A stretch of DNA of 64,000 nt from assembly GCA_947167935.1 (NCBI GenBank), contig CAMVJU010000007.1:1-64000 (forward strand), given 5' to 3'. Made by a program: the position numbers and the translations under genes. Every line of letters begins with the position of its first letter. The stretch's first letter is position 1. The stretch is from an uncultured Prevotellaceae bacterium. GTDB lineage: Bacteria > Bacteroidota > Bacteroidia > Bacteroidales > Bacteroidaceae. The notes below the pieces were generated by a model. That model worked only from the letters and a program-made list of their open reading frames with translations. It made no database searches and had not been told where the DNA came from. Shown here piece after piece: positions 42,430 through 50,199 of the stretch.

Positions 42430-44466
42430 TTACCATAAGGGCAGGCGCTGTTCCTGCGGAATAAACATCTTGTCACCAGGCTTCACACCAAAGGCCTCAT
42501 ACCAAGCATCGATGTGCGGCAGGGCACCATTGACACGCCAACGGCCAAGGGAGTGAGGGTCGCTCTTCGTGCGATTGCGAATCTCCTCGTCAGTAATGTT
42601 GCCAGCCCACACACCAGCATAAGCCAGGAAGAAACGCTGGTCGGGCGTCAGACCGTCAATAACAGGAAGGGGATTGTTCTTCGTAGCATTCTTGAAAGCA
42701 GCATAGGCCACCTGCAGACCTCCGTGGTCGGCCAGGTTCTCACCCAGCGTGAGGCGTCCGTTGGCTTTCAGATCGGGCAGCACGTCGATAGCAGAGAAGA
42801 AGTCGGCATACTTGTCGGTGCGATCCTTGAACATATCGGCATCGCTGGCAGCCCACCAGTCGTGCATATTGCCGTCCTTGTCGAACTGACGGCCCTGATC
42901 GTCGAAACCATGCGTCATCTCGTGGCCAATCACCACACCGATGGCTCCGTAGTTGAAGGCATCGTCGGCCTCCATGTCAAAGAACGGACGCTGCAGGATG
43001 CCGGCAGGGAAGCAGATCTCATTGGTTGTGGGATTATAATAGGCATTGACGGTCTGCGGATTCATATACCAGTCGTCGCGGTCGACAGGCTTGCCAGCGG
43101 TGTGGTCAATCTGCCAGGCGTTCCAGAACTTGCGGCAGGCCTTGATATTGTCGTAGTAGGACTTTGCAGGATCAATGGTAAGATTCGAGAGGTCAATCCA
43201 CTTGTCAGGATAGCCCACCTTCACATAGAACGTGTTCAGCTTCAACAGGGCGTTGATTTTCGTCGAGTCGCTCATCCAGTCCTGTGCGGCGATACGCTCG
43301 CCAAGGGCTATCTGCAAGTTCTTTATCAGCTCCGTCATGCGTTTCTTAGAAGCCTCAGGGAAATACTTGTCAGTATATATCTTACCAAGTGCCTGCCCCA
43401 TCTGGCTCTCCACCTGCAGCGTAGCTCGACGCCAGAGGGGATGATCCTCCTTACGGCCCGACATCACCTTGCCGAAGAACTCAAAGTTGGCCTGCTGCAC
43501 ATCAGCACTCAGATAGCCGGCGGCAGACATAATCTGTCCCCACTCCATATAGTCGCGATATTCAGCGGCAGTCATCGTGGCAATGAGCTTGTCAGCACCA
43601 GCCATAAACTCAGGCTGGCCGACTATCAACTCCTGCATATACTTCGAGTCAACGCCCTGCGCATTCATCTGCTGCTCCAGCTTCAGGTTGGGATAGTTCG
43701 AGGCAAACTCTGCAAGCGTGGTCTTGTTGTAGTTGCGCTGTGGGTCACGCAGCTCTGTGCGCGAACGGCTCACCTTGGCCAACTCAGTCTCCAAGCGCAT
43801 GATGTTCTTCATCTTCTTCGTGGCTGCGCTCTTACTGAAGCCAAACATTTGGAACATCCTGACAATGTGCTTCTTATACTCCTCACGAATCTTCGTTGTC
43901 TCAGGGTCAGTATCCAAATAATAGTCCTTCATGCCCAGCGTCAGACCACCCTGACTCACCTGCAGGATATTCTGCGTAGCATTCTTCTCGTCAGCACCAA
44001 TGCCTGCACGATAGAACTCGCTGTCGCCCTCAGGAGCCAGCTGCAGCTGAATGTCGAAGAGCTGCTGCTTGGTCTTGGCGTTTTCCATCTGCTTAATGAT
44101 GTCTATAGCAGGCTTCACGCCGTCAGCATCGCGCTTCACGCTGTCCATTGCCAGCTTATAGAGATCGCTGAGTTTCTGCTCCACCGTACCCTTGGCGTAG
44201 CTGTTGTGCAACAGCTCATCGAGGATGCCATTGATGCGCTTGTTGTTCTCTTCGCCTAAGACATCGAAGGAGCCATAACGCGAATAGGCGGCAGGCAGCG
44301 GATTCTTCTGCATCCATCCGCCACAAGCATACTGATAGAAATCGTCAGCCGCACGTGCCGACTTATCAAGGTTGTCTAATTCAATACCAGAGCCCAACTG
44401 CTGGGCTGTAGCAACCAGCGACATAGTGGATAAAACCATCGTCGTGATCATCGTCTTCATTCTCAT
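42430..44466 (-). CDS. M13-family zinc endopeptidase (PepO-like), exported
   Basis: A 678-residue exported neprilysin-type metallopeptidase. Signal peptide (VLSTMSLVATAQ); a large helical N-terminal half; the zinc motif HEMTH in VIGHEMTHGFDDQGRQFD, the third ligand in GENLADHGGLQVAY; NAYYNPTTNEICFPAGILQ is the conserved substrate-site segment. The C-terminal W after LPLW matches the family end. It acts on oligopeptides in the periplasm, in line with the S9 peptidase downstream. Confidence 0.95.
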   Translation of the reverse strand: MRMKTMITTMVLSTMSLVATAQQLGSGIELDNLDKSARAADDFYQYACGGWMQKNPLPAAYSRYGSFDVLGEENNKRINGILDELLHNSYAKGTVEQKLSDLYKLAMDSVKRDADGVKPAIDIIKQMENAKTKQQLFDIQLQLAPEGDSEFYRAGIGADEKNATQNILQVSQGGLTLGMKDYYLDTDPETTKIREEYKKHIVRMFQMFGFSKSAATKKMKNIMRLETELAKVSRSRTELRDPQRNYNKTTLAEFASNYPNLKLEQQMNAQGVDSKYMQELIVGQPEFMAGADKLIATMTAAEYRDYMEWGQIMSAAGYLSADVQQANFEFFGKVMSGRKEDHPLWRRATLQVESQMGQALGKIYTDKYFPEASKKRMTELIKNLQIALGERIAAQDWMSDSTKINALLKLNTFYVKVGYPDKWIDLSNLTIDPAKSYYDNIKACRKFWNAWQIDHTAGKPVDRDDWYMNPQTVNAYYNPTTNEICFPAGILQRPFFDMEADDAFNYGAIGVVIGHEMTHGFDDQGRQFDKDGNMHDWWAASDADMFKDRTDKYADFFSAIDVLPDLKANGRLTLGENLADHGGLQVAYAAFKNATKNNPLPVIDGLTPDQRFFLAYAGVWAGNITDEEIRNRTKSDPHSLGRWRVNGALPHIDAWYEAFGVKPGDKMFIPQEQRLPLW

Positions 44467-44491
44467 ATTATTCGTTTATTTTTTGTGATTG

Positions 44492-45112
44492 TCATTTTAA
44501 CCTAAACCTCACGCCAACAAGCGCCAAGCCCTGCTCACCCACGCCCAACTCAGCAAAGAAACGGGTCTTCTCGCCTGTGCTCTCAATGCCGAGTGGCGAA
44601 GCCTGGAAGTTGACATAGAAAGAATGGCTGCTGTGTGCCCTGTAACTCGCATCATCATACTTGAAATTCTCCATACCAAACGAGGCTCCTAGAGCAATCT
44701 TGGAGTAGAGGTTGAAATGCTTCTTGTGCATCCATTCATATTTCAAGGAGGGCATCAGCGTGAGATAGTAGTTGGTACTCTCGCCGTTCTTGCCACCACG
44801 CTCGCCAATGAGGTAGACATCCTCCTTTTTCATGCCGACTCCGAAGATGGCACCCAAGGAGAGGTTTGGCTTTACGCGATGGAAATACTCTACGGAAAGG
44901 GGACCGATGAAGGTCTTGTTTTTGAAATCGACGTCCTTAAAGGCATCGCCGCGATCCGTATACGGCCCCAGCCAACTGAAATCGGACATAAAGCCGTAGG
45001 AGAATCCAATCTCACTTTTCCAATCAGATTCAGGCTGCTCTGCCATCGCGTTTCCAAAGCTACATAATGCCAAGGCAGCAGCCAATATCCATTTGTTTGT
45101 TCTCTTATTCAT
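44492..45112 (-). CDS. Outer-membrane beta-barrel protein, unknown function
   Basis: 206 residues with a signal peptide (ILAAALALCSFGNAMA) and alternating amphipathic strands (GFSYGFMSDFSW, NLSLGAIFGVGM, YYLTLMPSLKYEW, FYVNFQASPLG, ALVGVRFRLK). This fits an eight-strand outer-membrane barrel. It lies between ABC-F and the two peptidases, with gaps of 6 and 25 bp. Confidence 0.7.
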   Translation of the reverse strand: MNKRTNKWILAAALALCSFGNAMAEQPESDWKSEIGFSYGFMSDFSWLGPYTDRGDAFKDVDFKNKTFIGPLSVEYFHRVKPNLSLGAIFGVGMKKEDVYLIGERGGKNGESTNYYLTLMPSLKYEWMHKKHFNLYSKIALGASFGMENFKYDDASYRAHSSHSFYVNFQASPLGIESTGEKTRFFAELGVGEQGLALVGVRFRLK

Positions 45113-45118
45113 GTTGAT

Positions 45119-47068
45119 TTAATTGTTTAGTTCTTCCAGTTCTTCAGAGAGTTTTTCCCAGCGTTCCACCTCGTCGTCGAGGGCACGCTTGGTGTCGGTA
45201 TACTCAGTGACAAGCGTCATATCGGAGGCGTTCTTAGAGTCACAAAGCAACGCATCGAGCTCTTTGAGCCGTTGCTCCATCTTCGCAATCTTCTTCTCGC
45301 TCTCCTCCACAGCCCGTTCAGCCTTGCGCAGCTGCTTCTGTTGTTCCTTGCGAAGAGCATAATCGTTTTTCTGTGGTGAGGGCTGAGAGGTGAGAGGTGA
45401 GAGATTACTATTATCATCAGGCTTTCGAACGGGAAACTCCATTCTCTCACCTCTTACCTCTAATTTCTCGCCTCTATCACGTAAATAGTCATAGATTCCT
45501 CCCAGATGCTCCTTCACTTTTCCGCCTCCAAACTCATAGACCTTGGAAACGAGACCGTCAAGGAACTCACGATCATGGCTGACGATAATGGCTGTGCCGT
45601 CGAAAGCCTTGATGGCCTCCTTCAGCACATCCTTCGAGGGCATGTCGAGATGGTTGGTGGGCTCGTCGAGAATCAGCAAGTTAACAGGCTCCAACAACAG
45701 ACGAATCATAGCCAAGCGGCTACGCTCACCACCGCTGAGCACCTTTACTTTCTTTTCATTATTCTCGCCACCAAACATGAAGGCGCCAAGAATATCGTTG
45801 ATACGCAGACGGATGTCGCCCTTCGCCACATTGTCGATGGTCTGGAATACGGTAAGGTTCTCGTCCAGCAACTGTGTCTGGTTCTGCGCGAAATAGCCAA
45901 TCTGCACGTTGTGGCCAATCTTCAGGTTGCCATCGAAGGGGATCTCGCCCATGATGCACTTCACCAGCGTAGACTTGCCCTCGCCGTTCTTACCGACAAA
46001 GGCGACCTTCTCGCCGCGCTTGATGGTGAGATTCACGTGGTCAAAAACCACGTGCGCATATTCCTTCCTCACCTCGTCGCAGATGATGGGATAATCGCCG
46101 CTGCGCAGGCAAGGAGGGAACTTCAGATGGAGGGCAGAGTTATCCACCTCATCCACCTCGATGGGCACCATCTTCTCCAACTGGCGAATCTTCTGCTGCA
46201 CCTGTACAGCTTTCGTGGGCTTATAGCGGAAACGCTCGATGAACTCACGCATGTCAGCCATTTCCTTCTGCTGGTTCTCGAAGGCGCGTAGCTGTTGTTC
46301 ACGACGTTCCTTGCGCAGCACGACGTACTCATTATACTTTACGCGATAGTCGACAATGCGGCCACAGCTGATTTCAATCGTGCGGTTGCACACATTATTT
46401 ATAAAGGCGCGGTCGTGGGATACAAGGACTACTGCCCCACTCCACTGTGCCAGCAATTGCTCCAGCCACTGGATGGACTCGATGTCAAGATGGTTCGTAG
46501 GCTCGTCGAGCAGCAGCACATCAGGATGACGAAGCAGAATCTTAGCTAATTCGATACGCATACGCCAGCCGCCAGAGAACTCACTGGTAGGCCTTTCGAA
46601 GTCTTTGCGCTCAAAACCCAAGCCAACAAGCGTGCGCTCGATGGCAGCCTCCTGCCCTTCTGCGCCCAGCATCAGATAGCGCTCGTGCTCAGCAGTATAT
46701 CGTTCCACAAGGCGCATATAGTCGTCGCTGTCGTAGTCGGTGCGCTCATTCATTTGTCGCTCCATGCGGTCGATGCGTTCCTTCACCTTCTGGATATCGG
46801 CGAAAGCCTTCTGTGCCTCTTCGCGCACGGTAGTGTCGTCCTGCAGAATCATCACCTGCGGCAGATAGCCAATAGTGATGTCGGCCTGCACGCTGACGGT
46901 GCCTGCCGACGGATGCTCCATCCCACAAAGAATTTTCAGAAGCGTGGACTTTCCTGCACCGTTTTTACCCACGAGGGCGATGCGGTCACGTTCATTGATG
47001 ACGAAGGTAGCATCGCGAAACAACGGTTTCACGCTGAACTCCACCGTCAGCCCTTCAACAGAAATCAT
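45119..47068 (-). CDS. ABC-F family ATPase with repeat-derived linker
   Basis: A 649-residue soluble ABC-F protein, which acts on the ribosome (translation factor or antibiotic protection). Two ABC domains: Walker A GKNGAGKST (about 36-44) with signature SGGWRMR, and GKNGEGKST with LSGGERSRLAM, separated by the helical interdomain linker (QQLRAFENQQKEMADMREF). A C-terminal coiled coil ends the protein. Between domain 2 and the coiled coil, GEKLEVRGERMEF...NLSPLTSQPSP is encoded by intergenic-type repeat DNA (45386-45463). It is not close enough to a known resistance subtype to say more. Confidence 0.9.
   Translation of the reverse strand: MISVEGLTVEFSVKPLFRDATFVINERDRIALVGKNGAGKSTLLKILCGMEHPSAGTVSVQADITIGYLPQVMILQDDTTVREEAQKAFADIQKVKERIDRMERQMNERTDYDSDDYMRLVERYTAEHERYLMLGAEGQEAAIERTLVGLGFERKDFERPTSEFSGGWRMRIELAKILLRHPDVLLLDEPTNHLDIESIQWLEQLLAQWSGAVVLVSHDRAFINNVCNRTIEISCGRIVDYRVKYNEYVVLRKERREQQLRAFENQQKEMADMREFIERFRYKPTKAVQVQQKIRQLEKMVPIEVDEVDNSALHLKFPPCLRSGDYPIICDEVRKEYAHVVFDHVNLTIKRGEKVAFVGKNGEGKSTLVKCIMGEIPFDGNLKIGHNVQIGYFAQNQTQLLDENLTVFQTIDNVAKGDIRLRINDILGAFMFGGENNEKKVKVLSGGERSRLAMIRLLLEPVNLLILDEPTNHLDMPSKDVLKEAIKAFDGTAIIVSHDREFLDGLVSKVYEFGGGKVKEHLGGIYDYLRDRGEKLEVRGERMEFPVRKPDDNSNLSPLTSQPSPQKNDYALRKEQQKQLRKAERAVEESEKKIAKMEQRLKELDALLCDSKNASDMTLVTEYTDTKRALDDEVERWEKLSEELEELNN
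45386..45463. repeat. Inverted repeat of a GAGAGGTGAGA word inside the ABC-F gene
   Basis: Two arms, about 45386-45407 and 45434-45463, contain AGAGGTGAGAGGTGAGAGA-type sequence in opposite orientation (about 20 bp, two mismatches). In frame, it encodes the low-complexity linker of the ABC-F protein. Confidence 0.65.
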
Positions 47069-47077
47069 CAGTTTAGC

Positions 47078-49045
47078 TTACTTCTTGTCTAACTTCTCGT
47101 AGACAGAGTTGTTACTCTTGTACTCAGGCACAATCTCCTTCATCTTCCTCACCGTTTCCATATCATCGTAATGGCGGGAGATCTCGATGAGCTCGTTGAT
47201 GTCCTTGCACACTAAGTCATAATCATACTGGCGCACTTCGGCAATACGAATCTTTTCGTGGAATGACGGCTTCGTGCCTTCCAGTTCATTCAGCACCTCC
47301 TCGTAGAGTTTCTCACCAGGACGCAGACCGGTAAACTTAATCTCAACATTGGTGGCGCCTGAGAGCATGATCATACGGCGAGCCAAATCGGCAATCTTCA
47401 CAGGCTGTCCCATGTCGAAGACGAAAATCTCGCCACCGTTACCCTTCGTACCAGCCTCGAGCACCAACTTACAGGCCTCAGGGATGAGCATGAAGAAGCG
47501 CACAATGCGCTCGTCAGTAACCGTGACAGGACCACCATTCTTGATTTGCTCCCTAAACAGGGGAATGACGGAGCCATTGGAACCCAGCACATTGCCGAAG
47601 CGCGTAGTGACGAACTGAGTGGAGGGCTGATCAGATTGAGATGCAAGGAAAGATGGTGTTTTGTTTTCCTTCAAGGATTTGTCGAGCGCCTGCACATAAA
47701 TCTCGCAAATACGCTTTGAACATCCCATCACGTTGGTGGGATTGACAGCCTTGTCGGTAGACACCATCACGAATTTCTTCACGCCATATTTTACTGATAG
47801 GTCGGCAATTACCTTCGTACCAAAGATATTGTTCTGCACAGCCTCAGAGGGGTTGTTCTCCATCATAGGCACGTGCTTGTAGGCGGCAGCGTGGAACACA
47901 TAATCAGGACGGAAACGGCTGAAGATTTCCTCCATGCGCTGCTCCTTGCAGATGCTAGTGACGACGGTCTCAGCATCCACATCAGGGAAGTCATGCTGCA
48001 TCATCAGGCGGATGTCGTGCTCAGGCGTCTCGGCCTGGTCGATAAGCATCATCTTCTCAGGCTTGAACTGGGCAATTTGGCGCACCATCTCGCTACCAAT
48101 GCTGCCTGCCGAGCCTGTGATGAGCACACGCTTGCCATGCAGCTGGTCGCACACCGAATCAAGGTCGACTTTGATTTCCGAGCGAGGCAGCAGGTCTTCT
48201 ACTGACACCTCACGCAACTGCATGTCATCAAAGTCCATGTCGCTCAACTCGCCGTCCTTGACGCTGGCTTCCTTTACTGGGCGGGCCATAAAGATCTTCA
48301 CGCCGGCATTGATAAGCATATCCTGAATCTCCTGATTATTACGGAAATCAGTCAGACGCAATGGCGACACTAGCACGGCTTGGATTTTCTGCTGCTCAAT
48401 AACATTTGCCAAATCATCCTCTTCAGCATTATATACCTTCTCGCCCATCAGCAGCATGTGCCTGGCACGCTTGTCATGCGAGATAAAGCCGCAAAGACGG
48501 AAGCGCAGCGGACGCTGGCTACGGATTAATTTTGCCAAACCAATGCCACCGCTCAGCGCACCATATATCAGCACGCGCATAGCCTGCGAGCTCTGCTGCG
48601 ACAGGTCGTGCAACGTTTTTATAATAACTCTGACAGCCCACATCAGCAGAGTGGCCACTACGAAAGTGATGACGGTCTCTGTCTGCGTCAATGCCGACAA
48701 GGCATCAAAATGGATATGCTCAAACAACGTTATCAGCAAAAGGACGACCACCACATTAAAGGCATTGGCATAGGCCACACGCATCAAGTCAACAAACGAG
48801 CTGTAGCGCACCACGCCCGAATACGTGGAAAAGATCTTAGCGCCGGCCCAGCTGATAAAAGCATAGAAAAGCGCAGTATAAAGGAGTGAGAAGCGGAGTT
48901 CGAAAACGACCTGTGTCTTGCGGAACACCCAAAAAGTGAAAATTGTTGACAAGAACACAATGACCGTATCTGCCATCAACACACACCAATATGGTAGTGA
49001 CTCCTTAGAGAAGTACCAATTTAACAACCTATTAAATGGATTCAT
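47078..49045 (-). CDS. WbpM/CapD/FlaA1-type nucleotide-sugar 4,6-dehydratase
   Basis: A 655-residue inner-membrane protein: about four membrane helices (1-130), a CoA-binding-like Rossmann region (YGALSGGIGLAKLIRSQ, ~150-270), and an extended-SDR domain from about 300 with NAD loop GSAGSIGSEMVRQI. The catalytic segment reads STDKAVNPTNVMGCSKR; Met where Tyr is usual, as known for large FlaA1 relatives. It makes a UDP-4-keto-6-deoxy sugar, first step to N-acetylated deoxyamino sugars for capsule, O-antigen or protein glycosylation. The ATG at 49045 is used; the upstream start (49075) overlaps the -7 box. It heads an apparent five-gene minus-strand run. Confidence 0.9.
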   Translation of the reverse strand: MNPFNRLLNWYFSKESLPYWCVLMADTVIVFLSTIFTFWVFRKTQVVFELRFSLLYTALFYAFISWAGAKIFSTYSGVVRYSSFVDLMRVAYANAFNVVVVLLLITLFEHIHFDALSALTQTETVITFVVATLLMWAVRVIIKTLHDLSQQSSQAMRVLIYGALSGGIGLAKLIRSQRPLRFRLCGFISHDKRARHMLLMGEKVYNAEEDDLANVIEQQKIQAVLVSPLRLTDFRNNQEIQDMLINAGVKIFMARPVKEASVKDGELSDMDFDDMQLREVSVEDLLPRSEIKVDLDSVCDQLHGKRVLITGSAGSIGSEMVRQIAQFKPEKMMLIDQAETPEHDIRLMMQHDFPDVDAETVVTSICKEQRMEEIFSRFRPDYVFHAAAYKHVPMMENNPSEAVQNNIFGTKVIADLSVKYGVKKFVMVSTDKAVNPTNVMGCSKRICEIYVQALDKSLKENKTPSFLASQSDQPSTQFVTTRFGNVLGSNGSVIPLFREQIKNGGPVTVTDERIVRFFMLIPEACKLVLEAGTKGNGGEIFVFDMGQPVKIADLARRMIMLSGATNVEIKFTGLRPGEKLYEEVLNELEGTKPSFHEKIRIAEVRQYDYDLVCKDINELIEISRHYDDMETVRKMKEIVPEYKSNNSVYEKLDKK

Positions 49046-49072
49046 GTGCCCGTACAATATTAGATGAGGGTG

Positions 49073-49104
49073 CAAAAGTACATATTTTCTGCAAATAAAC
49101 CAAA
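49073..49104 (-). promoter_or_regulatory. Promoter of the WbpM-like gene
   Basis: Minus-strand TACTTTTG (49080-49073) with TTTG (49104-49101), spacer 20 bp. It is back to back with the sigma-factor promoter at 49122-49152. Confidence 0.65.
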
Positions 49105-49121
49105 GAAAAACACGATTTTCT

Positions 49122-49152
49122 TTTGTTGTCTGCCTTCTTCTTAGTAATTTTG
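49122..49152 (+). promoter_or_regulatory. Promoter of the short sigma factor gene
   Basis: TTTG (49122-49125), 19-bp spacer, TAATTTTG (49145-49152). The leader would be only about 10 nt, so the gene starts at 49168. Confidence 0.75.
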
Positions 49153-49167
49153 CAAAAACTTTTCTGC

Positions 49168-49806
49168 ATGAGAGAAAACAAACTTGACATCTATCTGGAC
49201 GAGATAGGCCGCACTCCGTTGCTTACTGAGGAGCAGGAACGGCAATTGGCGGAGCGCATCCGCAAGGGAGATGAGCGCGCCCTCAACAAGCTGGTGGAGG
49301 CCAACCTTCGCCTCGTTGTAGCGACAGCAAGGCCCTATCAGGGCAAGGGAATGAGCATCGATGACCTGATTAGCGAGGGCAACATCGGCCTGATGAAAGC
49401 CGCCGCGAAATTCAATCCTGAAGGACGTGCAATACGTTTTGCAGGCTACGCCATACCCTTCATCCGCCGCCAAATAGAAAAGAGCCTCGCCCCAGCCCCC
49501 TCCTCTTCCCTCGACGCTCCGCTCGGCATCAAGCCAAATATGAGCTTACTGTCGGTGCTTGCCGACAACAGCCTACTGCCAACTGACAGCCGACTCTACA
49601 GCGGCGCACAGCTTGAGGCGATAGAGCATGCCCTCAACAGCCTGAACGAACGCGAATACCGCGTTATTACCGCCTACTTCGGCATCAATCAGGAACACGC
49701 AACGATGGCTGAGATTGCTGCAGACATGGGATTAAAGCGTGAGCGCGTCAGACAAATCCGCGACCGCGCCATCCGCAGAATACAGCATTATCTACACTCG
49801 AATTAG
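49168..49806 (+). CDS. Short sigma-70-family factor without domain 3
   Basis: A 212-residue RpoD-like sigma factor. Residues 1-32 match region 1.2 (LDIYLDEIGRTPLLTEEQE), 35-105 regions 2.1-2.4 (DDLISEGNIGLMKAAAKF; the usual YAxWWIR reads YAIPFIRR), 113-140 the region 3.2 finger (SLDAPLGIKPNMSLLSVLAD), 147-212 region 4 with a helix-turn-helix (TMAEIAADMGLKRERVRQIR). The domain-3 helix-turn-helix that normally lies between 2.4 and 3.2 (about 45 residues) is missing. Phylum RpoD proteins are about 286 residues. This is an alternative sigma, target promoters unknown. The frame extends up to 49123, but that would include the promoter. Confidence 0.85.
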   Translation: MRENKLDIYLDEIGRTPLLTEEQERQLAERIRKGDERALNKLVEANLRLVVATARPYQGKGMSIDDLISEGNIGLMKAAAKFNPEGRAIRFAGYAIPFIRRQIEKSLAPAPSSSLDAPLGIKPNMSLLSVLADNSLLPTDSRLYSGAQLEAIEHALNSLNEREYRVITAYFGINQEHATMAEIAADMGLKRERVRQIRDRAIRRIQHYLHSN

Positions 49807-49828
49807 CATTTTTCTCATCCGTAAGCCA

Positions 49829-50016
49829 AAAATGTGCAAATGTGCAAATTGCATAAAAAATTTTTAGTAGTGGGGAAGAGAGAAAGGTAAAATAGTTATA
49901 TTTAATATATAACTTATTGATATATAATATATTATAATAATATTATACTATATTTTACCTATCTCACCTTTTCTCAAATCAGAAAAAATTTTGCAATTTG
50001 CACATTTGCACATTTT
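49829..50016. repeat. Hairpin element behind the sigma gene: 25-bp inverted repeat around an AT palindrome
   Basis: Arms 49829-49853 and 49992-50016 are perfect 25-base reverse complements (TGTGCAAATGTGCAAATTGC core). Inside them is a second imperfect pair (AGGTAAAATAGT at about 49886 and ACTATATTTTACCT at about 49946). The centre is almost pure A/T. Nothing is encoded. As RNA it would form one hairpin of about 190 nt. Confidence 0.8.
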
Positions 50017-50043
50017 CGAATAAAAACAAGCCATAAAAGCCTT

Positions 50044-50189
50044 ACTCAGTAACGGGAATAACGGTACTCAGTAACGGGAATAACGGTACTCAGTAATGGG
50101 AATAACAGTACTCAGTAATGGGAATAACAGTACTCAGTAATGGGAATAACAGTACTCAGCAATGGGAATAGCGGTACTCAGCAACGGGA
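50044..50189. repeat. Tandem repeat, 22-bp unit, about 6.6 copies
   Basis: The unit ACTCAGTAACGGGAATAACG-GT repeats from 50044 with a regular 22-bp period. Units 1-2 carry AACGGG, 3-5 carry AATGGG and end CAGT, unit 6 has CAATGGG, and unit 7 is partial. It ends 11 bp before the stop of the next gene (50200). There are no spacers, so it is not CRISPR. Confidence 0.93.
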
Positions 50190-50199
50190 TGTAGCTGAT

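Noticed and set aside
49123..49167. Longer N-terminus of the sigma factor
   Set aside because: The extra codons include the -7 box; a start there would leave no room for a transcript start.
50044..50189. Possible CRISPR array
   Set aside because: The units are directly adjacent with no spacers, and no cas gene is near; it is a plain tandem repeat.
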